Source: Hygrocybe punicea (lineage: Eukaryota > Basidiomycota > Agaricomycetes > Agaricales > Hygrophoraceae). From it: a stretch of 64,000 nt of DNA. Below, piece by piece: positions 49,437 to 61,249 of the stretch. Positions within the stretch are counted from its first letter, which is position 1, and the number at the start of each line of letters is the position of its first letter. Both the position numbers and the translations under genes were made by a program. The notes under the pieces are model-generated. The model saw only the letters and a program-made list of their open reading frames with translations. It had not been told where the DNA came from and made no database searches. The stretch is taken from positions 2,790,001 through 2,854,000 of the forward strand of contig OY744473.1 of the NCBI GenBank assembly GCA_963556145.1, in the 5' to 3' direction.

Positions 49437-50704
49437 GCCACAACTTGGTGTCCCCAAAGGAGGTGAGGTGAGTCGCATCTGATGCAAACATCAGGGCCAC
49501 TACAACCCGAGGCAACTTACACCCTGGTTCTGGTGGAGAATCTTGAAGTTCATTGTTAGCATCAATGAATGCAGGAGAAGTATAAATTTCCCCATGAACA
49601 CAAGTCGCATCTCCCTTCCCTCGCTCCCAGTGAAGCTCGTATGGCTCGAAATGAAAATGTCGGTGATTGCCAGTCAGTCTTTCCTTGATGATCTTGATGA
49701 GACTGTGGTGGTGAAAGTCGGCGATGACGTATGGCCGGGGGCCAGGGTCTTCAGTAAACCTATGGAATGGCACAGAAATGGTCACTGGCGATCGCGTCCA
49801 GCCTGCATCATCCTCAGCCCAATCTTCCTCCTCGCCATCATTGCAACCCAACCGCTGATTGATCAGATCCCATCGTGTTCCACGAATTTCAGAGCAGTCG
49901 AAATTAGGGTCACCGACGATGTCCACTAGCTCCTTGAAGCTCGTCTGCGATTTCTGCGTGCCATTGTTCCAATACCATTCTCCCAAAAGAAAAGAACTGA
50001 GGTTGGGGTAAGGCCACAACGAAGGCTGGGCAGGGTACGAAAGTTTGGGGTTGTCTGTACCGATGTTGGGGATATCAGATAAATCCTCTAATGTCACATT
50101 ATCCTCCGGATCATGTGAAAAGAAGTCTTCCACGTGATACTGTCGGAATAGACCAAAAATGTTCTTGGGAGACCTCAACAACCTGCGAAGGCGCAGAAAA
50201 ATGCCTGTTACTGGGGTATTTGCCTGATGGTTATTATTTGGTACTTCCAGAGTGGGAGGTAAAGCTGCTGAAGGCTCAGGAATGACATCACGGTATCTTA
50301 GGGGGAGCTGACAATTTTGGCGACGTGTCTGGCGTTCCGCCAAGGAAAGAAATATGTCTTCATTGACTGTTGGTAAGGGAGTAGAAATTTCTGGTGCCTG
50401 TGCGAGTGAAAAATGAGTATCAAGCATTTGATACAGTAGATCAACTGGTTGAACTTACTAGTACCTGACTGGGAACTGGCCCTTCTTGCTCTGCTGGACC
50501 CAACAATACCGAAGTCTCACCAGCAGGCTGTTGCTCAAGCCTTTGCTTCTTCCTCACAGTCCAGAACTCCTTGGCCTTCATGATCGCTCCTGAGAGCCTC
50601 TTCTTGGAATCCCGACAGGTGCGCTTATGATTACTAAATGCGCTTGGATGCGAGAACGACCAACCACAGGAACAGGTCTGACAGAAAGATGCTTGGGCGT
50701 CCAT

Positions 50705-50997
50705 AGTCAAAGGAAGCTTGAAAAATAAGCAACTGAGTCCATTAGTGATACGGTAGAGTATTGGACAAGTATTGGACAAACTCAGCGTCCTGCACCACAA
50801 GACCTTTTGCCCCGGTTGTATCATGATAGTGCGGCGACATCCACGTGTGGGAAATTTGAGGTCAAGAGGCTAGCCTGCCAAGGCAAACAATACCGTCACT
50901 GAGAAAGTACTGGGCATGCCTACACTTCAGTCGCAGTATGCATTTTTCAGTTCTACTTATGCCCCAACTCTATTGACACCGCATAACACCTCTTACA
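50705..50997. other. 5' flank of the KDZ gene, nothing else seen
   Basis: No motif beyond a possible promoter for the divergent genes on either side. Confidence 0.35.
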
Positions 50998-52053
50998 ATG
51001 CAAGGTCGTCGCTATCATTGCGTTCTAGGCGGACATGACCTGGGAATATATGATAAATGGTAAAAATTCCACTGACACTCTAAGAATCTCGATTATAACT
51101 GCTAGATCTGACAGACCCAACCTTCTGGCTAACGTGAATGGTGCATTCCCTATCGTTGTCACCTGCACAACCCTCCAAGAGGCAGAGGACGTTTACAGAT
51201 TTCAAGGTGCAATTGGACAGGTTAATCTATCTCAGGACACTACAACAATACTGGCTGCTCTCGTTCAGTTGGAGGAAGGTACAGCAGTGCTTAGGAATGT
51301 TACTAGGTTCTATGGGGTTTTGATTGGGATGCCAGCAGGTATCTATTTGGACTAGTATGTTCTAACTCTTCCTTTTCATTTGTTGTTCTTCCTCAAAATT
51401 TACAGCGACGATATCAAATGGATATTTTGCACAAAAAACACCTGAAAACTGAAGAAATTAGACTCTTTTCTGAACGCTGTGACATATATGTTGACTGAAG
51501 GCCGTTTTTTCACTGCAACTTCGCTTTTGGAAGATTACCAACGCCAGCTAGTCAATGATAGTAGCCAAAGAAGTGTTCCCATCTGTTTTACACCTTCTTG
51601 TAAGTGACATTTATGTTTCCACTTATTTGAGATGTAACTGCTAATGATGTGTAAGACGCACTTCCGCTTCCACATAGTCACGTGGCCAGTAGTGGTTTGG
51701 TCGGCACAGTTACCATAAATGTGCCAACCCAGCCAACAACGCCTACACCATCGACATCAATTATTGTTACTCCTGTCTACTGACATGTCCGATCCCTCAG
51801 CCACATTGTCACCTCTATTACAAGACAACCGGCTATCCATTCCGAAGCAGACAGATTGGTTACCTCAATTTCACCTGCTGCTGACAAATATCTTTTGGCC
51901 CATGGGTATAATGTTTCCACTATCCATCATATCGAGCACGCTCTCTCCAGTAGCGCCGATCTTCAAGAATTCCTGGCCTATCTTCATCCTCAAGGGATGG
52001 CGTGGACAGAGATCACTTACCTATGGGATCTTATTCAAGCTGACGTTGTAGAG
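50998..52053 (+). pseudogene. remnant of a gene with a viroplasmin/RNase H1-N-like domain
   Basis: From ATG 50998: MQGRRYHCVLGGHDLGIYDKW, then NVNGAFPIVVTCTTLQEAEDVY. The pattern (Y.V..G...GIY..W...V.G..........EA...Y) is that of the small RNA-DNA hybrid-binding domain at the N-terminus of RNase H1. Further on, DRLVTSISPAADKYLLAHGY and SADLQEFLAYLHPQGMAWTE, then ITYLWDLI, ending 52053, resemble the C-terminal domain of repeat-associated mushroom proteins. I could not connect the parts in one frame: the first putative exon would splice to a stop. Likely decayed. Confidence 0.35.
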
Positions 52054-52214
52054 TAACTCGTCATACGTGCCCTTTTTAGTGTAATAACAACTTAACAATG
52101 ACCGTCCGCTCACTGGATAGTGTGCACGCTATAATTGCAAGGTGGTAGCACACAATTGTCCCTGGAGTGCAGGTGCAGGGACACACCAGCATTGCTGTTA
52201 ACTGATAGTTGTGG

Positions 52215-52811
52215 ATCACCTGACGATCCATGGAACGGTTTGTTCCGGAGCTCAATCTTGGTCGCGGTCAGTTTCCATTCCACTGTGATTTTCGGATGCT
52301 GACCATACTTTGTTTGTGAGTGCAGGCTTACAAAAATGTTTTTACGTCTCTGAGTTCCGTTGATAAAGAACCCAAGGCAACGCGATCGGGTAATGCACGC
52401 ATCCACGGAATGACGCGGGTGACTGAGCCTTCCATTGCATATATTGCTACTCAGGTCAGAACAATTCGTCATTTATTACTGTATACATGATCAATTTATA
52501 GGTCTGATTTGCGCTCTCCTCCTCACCTGTCTTTACACGAATGGATACTGTCACCGATTCTGAGCGATTTTATAACAGTTTGCTGGACCTTTTTAGTGAC
52601 GCTGAGGAGCAAGGGGAGGTTCAAGAGCTTTTGTTGTGGTGGAACCGGTAAACTCTTTTCCTCTCCAGTTTCTTAAGTCTTATATCTTGGCAGCCAGATT
52701 TTTCCTAGTCATTCATCTGCCAGGCCTGCTATCACCAAGCATAGTGCCCTGGCACAGATCAAGGAGAGGCGGGCAGTTCTCAAAGCAGCAGCAATCAATT
52801 CAGTGGCATAG
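52215..52811 (+). pseudogene. DUF6698-like gene, C-terminal part
   Basis: Pieces in order: DDPWNGLFRSSIL, then exon 52326..52454 (AYKNVFTSLSSVDKEPKATR, SGNARIHGMTRVT), exon 52502..52647 and exon 52694..52811. The last two carry FALSSSPVFTRMDTVTDSER, then FYNSLLDLF, LLLWWNRQIFPSHSSA, ending QIKERRAVLKAAAINSVA. Introns 47 and 46 nt keep phase. This is the C-terminal order of DUF6698-type proteins. At the start of exon 52502 the codon TGA (52505-52507) stands where the family has Arg (V-R-F-ALSS). The N-terminal half is not seen upstream. Confidence 0.6.
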
Positions 52812-53456
52812 ACATGCGATTCGGACCTTTTTTTGTGTTAAAATTTAACTACCTGGTACTACTTTTCTGTATTGAATGCAGGATTGAAATTTTGACAAGG
52901 CTGCTGTTTGTTATGGAGAGCTCTACAATGGTGTCGTCTTCAAATAAGATTTACACCTGCTTTCAAGTCTTACCCCAACTATAAGTACCGACAAAGATTC
53001 AACATCTTGATGAAGTTTGTTCAGAAATCAGTCAAGTATTATCATCCTGACATGCACAAATTAGAATTGGATACCCGACAACCGTTGCCATCCTGCTGCA
53101 TGCTGATCACTCCAAACCAGGATTGGACAAGTGATGATCCCCACAACCGTTTGTCAATCTGCTGCGCACCGATCACTCTGAATCGGGATTGGATAACTGA
53201 TGATTCTCGCAAACCCCATTGTCCGTTATCTTTGCTAATACTTCAGTTACAAAATTACAAGATTGCTGGGACTTGAGCAGAACATGAATTGTTGTATGCA
53301 TTATCTACAGTTACAATGTTGCTCAAGCCTGCTGTGAATATGCCAGGACTAGATGAATGATCAGAGAATGCCAATTATGTCGTACATGGCAGATTCCAAG
53401 ATATCGTTCACATTCCGGACTGTTGATACATGATGTATACATGTACTAGCTTCGAC
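52812..53456. other. no supported gene
   Basis: AT-rich. It includes a short near-duplicate at about 53075-53200 (ACAACCGTTGCCATCCTGCTG / ACAACCGTTTGTCAATCTGCTG). Nothing else. Confidence 0.4.
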
Positions 53457-54009
53457 TTAAATAACCATTTGTGCTACACTCGTCCCTTCCATCTCGACAT
53501 ATGCTCGTATTGTTTGTAAACCCTTTGCAACCTTGTCCACATGTTTGCAGGCTTGTGTAAAATCTTGCTGGTACATCTCCAACTGCTTCATACAACACTT
53601 GACTCTCTGCTTGGCTGCTCTACGCTCTGCTAGACATTCTTCTTGACAAGCAAATGCAAGCTGCAGAAGATGAAATGGTTGTGCAATCGCCAGAGTGCAT
53701 GTGCATGATGGGCAATGAACTGCAGTGACCTGGAAGTTAAAGTAAAATATATATAAATTTATAGACACTGCAGTGCTAGTAGTAGTAATAACATACTGGA
53801 CCAGGCCGTTCACCCGAATGGGTCAGTATGATGGTAAGGTGAGAGAACACAGTGGAGACACTGTCTAAAATGCTTTGAATGTCTTTGTCTACTTCGATGT
53901 GGCAGTTAGGTAACATGTGGTCTTTCTGACCAAATGGTAGGGTCAGCATTTTATATATAAATTTTATATTGCCATTGTTACGTAGTCTACAGGCTGCCTG
54001 CACGGTCAA
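53457..54009 (-). CDS. unrecognised Cys-rich, helical protein
   Basis: The first segment starts near 53946 (MLTLPFGQKDHMLPNC) and runs to SHLTIILTHSGERPGPVCYY; the second segment ends at 53457. Between them a putative short intron (about 53732-53785) joins ERPGP to VTAVHCPSCTCTLAIAQPFH. The C-terminal part is strongly helical with Cys clusters (CQEECLAERRAAKQRVKCCM) and heptad-like spacing, so it may be a coiled coil. I know no family for it and cannot exclude a chance frame. Confidence 0.3.
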
Positions 54010-54286
54010 CCTATAAATAGCCAGGTCACTAGGCTGGCCTTTAGTTGATGTGATGCCCTACCCACAAATCCAATGCCATAGGTCGACTGCTTCTCCCAAG
54101 CAGGCAAGCCTCCTCACATCCGAGTTCCAGGCTCTTGAGTGACGTTAACTCCTTCAGGGCAAGCAGGCAGCCCATCCCCACTGTTTTGTCAACGTATACA
54201 AATGTCTTGTTACTTACCTCAAGGCCAAGGAATGGGCAAATGTTCTCATTATATATATATTCTCGCTTCCTGGCGCTCTTGGTATT

Positions 54287-55927
54287 ATGATGGACTATTC
54301 GCCTGGTCCCCTGGACCAAACCTTTCCCCAGTACTTCGATGTCAATGAGTATAATACATTCCTTGATAACAACTTCAACCAGCACAATGATGGCTCCAAC
54401 GTGGGTCAGACGGATCAGTCCTTAGATCACCTATTTCAGCAATATAAGGATTCTGTCTTCTGTACGTTCACATCCCAACCACTTACTGTTCTTTATCTTG
54501 ACTGTGACATTCGCCAGGCGTTGCACCAGACATGGGGACTCCCTTTGTCCAACCCGTTGATCATTCGACTCCCGCACTATACATCAGTGACGGTCCATTC
54601 ACTGGCCCCGATGATCATCCATTCCCTGGAGGTACTACCAACCCGTCGACCTCTTGCATCCTGCGCCATCCACTGGTGGCGATCCTCTGTTCCCTGGCAG
54701 TACTGTCCAACCCGTCGACCTCTTGCGTCCCGCACCATCCACTGGCGGCGATCCTCCGTTCCCTGGGGGTACTGTCCAACCCGTCAACCTCTTGCATCCT
54801 GCGCCATCCATTGGTAGCAGACCTCCTTTCTTCAGAGGTACTACTCAGCCCGTCAACATTTTGTGTCCAGCACCACCCATCAACGATGGCGCTCCATACC
54901 CAGGCTACCGACCTGTTCAAACCGTATGTAAGTAAAATTTCATCTCTTCGAAACCCGTTTTGCTAACCTTTTGAAGTATGGTTCCCGGAAAATGATTCAA
55001 ACGTCTTGTTGGAGCCTTTTTTTAGAACTCCCGCACTTCCCAGTACCACTATGGCAGCATCGCACTCTGAAACCCTCAGTGAATCTACCGACAGCGAAGA
55101 AGAGCTAAGCGAGGGTTCGGACTGGTCGATGAACGATGTCAAACCCAAGAAGGTATCCGATGGCAGAGCGTCATTCAAGACGAAATATGTAGGACAACTA
55201 TTCAACGCGGAAAGACATACTTTTCCAACCATTTGTTTGAGCATGGTGCCTTTTCTGAGAAAGCAGATGGGGAGTATATTCTCAACTCATATCGCAAGTC
55301 TTGGCTAAATCAAACCCTTTGTGTAGTAATGAGGAGGCGATCGGTAAGTCATTTAACCTCATTTCTCTATTCCATGCTCTTGTTTCATGTCTTAGCGCAT
55401 GAGAAATCGCTTTCTGATGAGTCACACACCCTCAGGCAAGATATTGTAAGTAACAATTAAGCTGAGCAGTCATTAAGCTGAAATCTGTTCTTTAGTTTCT
55501 TCTGGAACAAGGGAGCATCTGCAATCGCGTTGTGAATGCTGCGATGCATGTGTTAGAACCCTCTAATCCACAGCAGCATAAGGAATGGACCATGGAAGAG
55601 TGGGTTAAGGCCTACGGTTACCTCAAAGTCGATAGGCATGGGAGACTACCTCGTAAAAATCGGGTCCAACGCAGAATACACCGACTACTGAAGAGAAACC
55701 ATTTTGCACATACTTTCCATAACGGCAGGATTACAGGGCTCTTTGACCATCAAGTCGTTACCAAGGTCATCAATCGGGCCTTCTACAGCTCATCGACATC
55801 CATTGGATACAAATTAGATGCCTTCAAACATGGGGTAGAAATTGTATTGTCCCTTATCTGGGGTTACCTGAAGATCTGGAATTATTGCAGATCTGTTGAA
55901 GCTGGTGAGCAATATATTGTTTGCTAA
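54287..55927 (+). pseudogene. DUF6532-like gene with a coding minisatellite
   Basis: Exon 1 (MMDYSPGPLDQTFPQYFDV...) ends at TTCT|GTACGT. The next exon begins VAPDMGTPFVQPVDHSTPAL and enters four to five copies of a 69-bp repeat (PAPSTGGDPLFPGSTVQPVD, 54590-54915). One base is missing in the first unit (ACTACCAACCC versus ACTGTCCAACCC), which shifts the frame. Later exons give TTIQRGKTYFSNHLFEHGAF, LNSYRKSWLNQTL, RNRFLMSHTPSGK, then FDHQVVTKVINRAFYSSSTS and LDAFKHGVEIVLSLIW. This resembles the C-terminal half of DUF6532 proteins of Agaricomycetes (unknown function); the name is tentative. Introns have GTAAGT donors at 54928, 55345 and 55446. Confidence 0.45.
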
Positions 55928-56746
55928 GCCATTATCATTTTGTCCTTCATTTCCTGATGTAACACCCTCTTGATACCACCCGACCTGTAAGCCAAAAAAA
56001 AACTATGAGAATACTGTTGACAAGGTTTTGTTCTTAGTTCTTGAACTCCTGAACCTGAACTGGATCTAAAAGAACAACCAACCCAAGGTTTGGTCCAAGG
56101 TCCTGTGCCCAAGTAGAACCAGACCTAAGGTTTGGTCCAAGATCCACTAAATTTGGCTGAAAACTCAACCGAGCCAGACCTGTCCATCACTATTGTGAGG
56201 TGAAAATTCAGCTTTTTATTTATCATTTTTAAACTATGTTCACATCAGTCTAATCATCTGACCTTACCCTTGCCACTCCATCTGGCACTGCTCTCTGAGA
56301 GCCTGGACTCTACAGTCCCAGACAACTTTAGAGTCCCCAGATCTTTACACAGTCTATTCCTCACTGACCTGATGACCTTGTCATAAGGTCCTTCGGTCCC
56401 TGTGTATGCACGCCCCCCTTTCCCCTTTTTCAAGGATAGAGAGAGATTGTTGGCCTTCAACTTTCTTCCTATCATCATTGACTGTATTTTCTTTTTTGGT
56501 CTGCCCTCCCACCTCGACTCGTTTATGTACTCTTTTCTCCAATACATATTTTTTTGGGCCACACCGCTGTCATCAGGGCCGGTTGCACCACACTACCTTT
56601 CTCTGTTCCTTTCCAAGGCTCTTTGTGAGGGATGATTACGCAGTTTTCATCAGTCAATTATGGTACCATTCACTGTACCTTGTAAAATATGAATTTGATC
56701 TAGTCAGTTCCCGAAAATAGCAAGTGTGGCGCGACTGCCAAAATAA
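55928..56746. other. no supported gene
   Basis: It contains degenerate GAACC/GGTTTGGTCCAAG words (56040-56180) reminiscent of the hAT-type subterminal repeats, and CT-rich sequence (56400-56640). Confidence 0.4.
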
Positions 56747-59649
56747 ATGCAAACAGCAATCCTTTCCTCACGACTATCAGACAGCCGCGACATGGACATT
56801 GATTGCGAAATTGACAACTCGTTCTCGAGCGATACATCGGAGGAGCATGCTTTATGCCTCAGTAAAGAGGAAATTTCTGAAATAAATGCCGCACTTGCAG
56901 TCCACGTCGGGCCATTTGCTTTTGGGGAATCCATCATAGCGTCCCTCGGTACAGAATCAGTCGAATCTCTTATCTGTAATGGCATATTTAAAGCTGCGGC
57001 GCTCTACAACGATCTTCCAGGGCGACGGAAGCTTAAGACTGACAAAGATACTATCACCAGACAATACCAGAAGCTTAATCCGACCCAAGTTACAAAGTTG
57101 CTTCAACTAGGACAGAAAAACGAGTGGGCAGCGATTGTTTATGATGGTTTGTGCCCGCTCCCTTGTTCTCTTATGGGATTTGACCATGCATATAGCCGAT
57201 CTCCACTTGCCATTTCGACTCACTCTGCTGGAGGTCGAAGCGAAGTCAAATTGTATGATGGGATTCTCCTGAATTGACAGACATGGCTAACCTCATCTGA
57301 TATTATAATCCAGTGGAAAAAAGTATGTCTCCATGAGTTTAAATTGCAGAAAAGTGCTCACCGTGTACAATTAGCTTTGGAACGGAGTTGGAATCGCCCC
57401 TTTCACGGTAAAGGCACAGAAGCACTCATGCATGTTGTGCGAGCAATCTGCACTGACAAAGACATGTATCACAATGCTCTCCCCATTCTGCAGTCATCAG
57501 GCACTGGGAAGTCACGTCTCGTCGATGAGATATCCAAGTCACACTTCTTGTTTCCAATGTGTCTCCGCATTGATCCAGAAACGGAAGCCGGTGAGTTTCA
57601 TATGGTTTGACAACCTTGAGTGCTCACTGCGTCTTAGGGTATCCACCTCCAGACGTTGTCGTTCGGGACTACATGAGTAACCTCCCAACTGAAACACAAG
57701 CGAAGGGTCTGTCATCGTTTTTAGCTGCTCTCTTCTATACTGCCGCAAGAACGCCCGAGCTTGTACCAGACTCGGGAACCTATCCAACTCTTCATCTCGT
57801 TGATTTGTGGTACAAGCATTTCGCGATTGGCAGCTCTACGCGTCAGAATTTTTATGGAAATGTGATTCAGACCGCACGCCAAGGCGTCACAGAATCACCA
57901 GATGCCGCCTTTTCCTCATTTCAAACCAAACTCCGCAAGCGAGTTTGTGACTGGAAGGACGACTCTATAGTTTTCTGGGCACTGGATGAAATTGATATTC
58001 TCACCGCTGCTGAGGATGACCGTGCCGTATCGAGACCCAGTGGCGAACGATCGAAACTGGAGGAGCTGGGTTCTGTCCTTGCTAACTTCAAGAAAAGCAA
58101 CTCCAACTTCTTGGCCTTTTTACTCTCCACATCATCGATCTTGTTCGAGATTGCCCCTTCTCGCCGTTTTCGCAATTCGGCGCGCGCTATCAGACCCGGT
58201 GTGAAACTTCCACCACCTTTTACCGATCTCACATATGACCCGTTTGCGACGGTTGAGCCACTAACGGCTGGCCGGAATTATGATTTCGCCTCGCTGCCTT
58301 TTGCTGTAGCACTCGGAAGACCCTTGTGAGTTTTACACAGCTTTTATGCCCACACACTCAGAACTGATGGTTTTCCAAGGTTCTACACACTGTATCATCA
58401 TGACGAGGACAGGCTGACATCCCCTGGTGCATGTGTCGAACGCATCGCCCGACTCGCCCAGGCGAAACTCCGTGGTACTGATGTTGTGTCCAAACCAATT
58501 ACGGAGCTAAACGAAGAAGCCACCGCTGTTCTCGCAGTGCGACTTCTCATCGAAGTCTACCCCTATCATCTCAACGCTCGAGAACTGAATGAGAGGCTCA
58601 TTGGTTCGCATATGCAAACGGTATACTACGTGCCTGATCATCTCGAATTCGCCCGAGCTGGTTACTCTACCGAACCGCTATTGGCTCACGCATCAGCGAC
58701 GATCATGAACGAGACAAATCCACGCATGGATGTCTGGAACCTCCTTCAAATTTTCTTTCAATACGGTTATGGTGACCAAGGTGAATGTGGGGAACTGGTT
58801 AGTCGTACGCTCGATATACTTGCCGTGGATCGAGCGATCATGAAGTTGCCCTCGTTGCCGAAGGACTCCCTCGATCTTCGATTCCTCCAGCGAGTCGAGC
58901 TACTGGACTTTTTCAAGCAGCTCCTTACAGACGAAGCGTATGAGGCGGTATTGAAGTGCAAGGCCGTCAACTCGGGCCTGCACGACGAGAATTTTAGCCA
59001 GACGTTCAAAGAAGCGTGGGTTCACCTTTCTCACTATATGCGTGCTGGAGATTCGCAGATCTACTCTGTTGAACACGGTTGGGCATATTATCTACGCGGA
59101 GCCGCATTGCAAACGGTGCACGGCCAGAAAATGGCGGATGCCATCCAGTTCATTCATATGCCAACACACGAAGATGAAACTGTCAACCGCCACACCATGA
59201 GCGTCATTATTCGGCAGGACAAGGCAGGACGAACAAACGAAGTTATACCTCCCATTGTTGCATCCGACCTCGGCATCTGGGCAGATGCCGAGCCAAAAGC
59301 TTACATTGCAATCTACAGTCACGTCGGCTTCCAGCCAGCGAGTGGGCATGTCCCTCTCTCACCTGAGCGGGTATCTCCATGCACCAACCCGGAGGTTGGC
59401 GATGGCCCTCGTTTCGAATTGCACCTCTACCAAAACCACTACAAGGAGTTTGTGTCACACGATGGCTTAGAAGAGACCCCTGCACTAATATGTGCAAAGA
59501 CTCTTGTTAATCGGTCAAAATATGACCTCTGGGATGCACACCCATGGAAGCACCCGATTATTGAGGCTCAATTTCAAGCAAAGAAGGTGACAGGTGACTT
59601 AACAGAGCCAAATAGGGCATGGTACAGAAATGATGATGCAATGGAGTGA
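56747..59649 (+). CDS. large P-loop NTPase, probable NTPase-nuclease fusion
   Basis: Exons 56747..57590, 57638..58325 and 58380..59649, introns 47 and 54 nt, all in phase, about 933 codons. One TGA at 57275-57277 (LLN-x-QTWLTSSD) interrupts exon 1; it is either a nonsense change or part of an intron I did not find. Walker A is SSGTGKSRLVDE (about 57493-57528). Walker B is VFWALDEIDIL (about 57971-58003). A helical region follows. Near the C-terminus are EHGWAYYLRGAALQTVHGQK, then a conserved Asp (MADAIQF) and VIIRQDKAG, spaced like the core of PD-(D/E)XK nucleases. Expanded mushroom proteins of this layout often read ...QVKN at that point. They recall the P-loop NTPase plus nuclease modules described for Crinkler-type effectors; this link is inference. 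The gene is least decayed of all in the right half of the window. Confidence 0.65.
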
Positions 59650-60065
59650 TCCATATGTGTTGTTTGAGGTATTCATCTTAAATTACAGGATTGTCAACTA
59701 GGGAGTGCTGGCTTGCCTTGGCAGTTCTGTGTCAAAGGTTTCTATGAAAGATGAAATATCAAAGTCATGTTTTCATTGAGTTACAGTGAAGTTAGAATGT
59801 AATGTCATTGCACTTTCAGAAAGTCAGGGAATTGAACTGTTTGAGAAACTCTGCTGGTCCCTCTGCTGATCCCTCTATGATCAGATACTGCCAGGAATGC
59901 TCATTTTATTCTAATCTTGTCATGCACCTGAAAGTTTTGGAAAGTCTGTGTTATCACTACATGTGCCAGTACTTTTCACTCTACCTGGGATTCCCTAAGC
60001 TCCCACAGGCATCCCTAGGGACTTGTTACGGTACACTTCTACAGCAGGCTCTGGCAACAATCAAC
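59650..60065. other. no supported gene
   Basis: 3' flank of the NTPase gene. Nothing recognisable up to the MITE at 60066. Confidence 0.4.
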
Positions 60066-60163
60066 TAGGGCATAACAAGGGTAAGGGGAACCTGGATGGG
60101 TAAACGGGTCAGGTAAGGGGCAGGTGTGGGTATGGGTCACGATTCCCCTACCCATCAGCTTTC

Positions 60164-60290
60164 ATTTGAGCCAAGGATTGTCCAAAATGGTCAAGTATTG
60201 AGTGAGATATGAGTAAAACACTGAAATCAAGTGTTTTACTCATATCTCACTCAATACTTCACCATTTTGGATGATCTTTGGCTTCAAATG
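60164..60290. repeat. long near-perfect hairpin
   Basis: Arms of about 58 bp with a loop of a few bases (…GTAAAACACT GAAATC AAGTGTTTTAC…); two or three mismatches by eye. Confidence 0.9.
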
Positions 60291-60949
60291 ACGGATAAGC
60301 CTGTGCGGGTATTAGTGCTGCCAAATTTCGGTTCAGAACCGAACCGAACCCGGTTCGAACTCCGAATTGAATCGGAAGTTCGGTTCAGTCCAGCACCTTG
60401 GACTGAACTGAACCCCGGGTCCAGTTCGGGGTTCAGGCAACCCCCAGGTTGTCTAAACGGTTCACGAGCGGTTCAGAACTGCTGAACCAATGTCCGCAGG
60501 CATGTATATTTTGCTCACACGAAAGTTGTACTCACATGCCGATTTCAGCAAATGTCCGTTTTTAGTCACCAAAGTTTAGTCTCAGCCATGACAACACCCT
60601 GACAAATCACCACAAGAGTGACCCTCGAACGCAAGCATTCGGTAAGTCTTTTACTTTTATTATCATTTGTTTTAAGTCCATGACACAGTTTGCTCTCAAC
60701 CACCAACAGCAACGGCAACAACAACAACAACAACGGCGATGGACAACAGCAACAACGATGATGGACAACGATGGGACATGGGACATGGGGAGAAGGGCAG
60801 CGGGAGGGTGGTGCACCCACCCCCCGTTGCAGTAGGTATGTTTTGTCTTTGTTTTTTTTTGTTAGCTACTAATTAAACAAACGACAATGAGAGCAGTACC
60901 AACAACACAAACACCACACACCCAACAAGGATGACAGGCGGCGAGGACA

Positions 60950-61063
60950 ACGGTGACAACGGTGGCCACCACCACCACTATGACAATGACAACCCACAGC
61001 CCTCCAAATACAACAACAACAACAACAACAACAACATCAACAATGACCACCACAACGACCACA

Positions 61064-61095
<32 letters not shown>

Positions 61096-61175
61096 TAGCA
61101 CGACCGCGACCATGAACACGACCATGACCACGACCACGACCGCGACTGCGACCGCGAGCGTGACGAAGGCCACCG
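60950..61175. repeat. ACAACA and CACGAC microsatellite block
   Basis: Tandem ACAACA then ACCACGACC units, reading as Thr-rich on the plus strand. Confidence 0.9.
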
Positions 61176-61194
61176 CACATCCCACCACCAATGT

Positions 61195-61249
61195 ACCTCG
61201 CGGATGCGCACTGCCCCGTCAATTGATGTCGGCGCTGCAACCGCGAGGT
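61195..61249. other. hairpin A, copy 7
   Basis: TACCTCGCGGATGCGC...CCGTCAATTGATGTCGG...GCAACCGCGAGGTA. Confidence 0.7.

Larger units (their letters stand above)
43936..50704 (-). pseudogene. KDZ transposase gene with several insertions
   Basis: Start MDAQASFCQTCSCGWSF at 50704, a Cys/His N-terminus. Then comes the KDZ N-terminal region at 49444-50427 (QYHVEDFFSHDPEDN; ELHWERGKGDATCVHGEIYT; FGDTKLWP). The core follows: RFYPRIFTYSADYPEK and IRNLGVCPCPCCLIP at 48485-49060, then MFPIFVVDLMHEIEIGSW and LLRILHCADKTLINEL at about 46260-46365. C-terminal parts are ARRLDFLWV and ESFGFVDPTDVLHGCHIIP, FVDRDMIMRYYWGLSIGHVY. Four interruptions are visible: a hAT MITE (49066-49436), a 1.9-kb TIR element (46538-48469), a 71-bp duplication (45675-45820) and a solo LTR (44478-44635). 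There is also a TGA at 44677-44679 in place of the expected Arg (FLWV-x-W). No active transposase is possible. Confidence 0.85.

Noticed and set aside
52110..52472. Minus-strand frame over the DUF6698 remnant
   Set aside because: The plus strand carries the recognisable family sequence there; the minus frame is a shadow.
56254..56562. 102-codon minus-strand frame
   Set aside because: Basic low-information sequence with no known motif or neighbouring exon.
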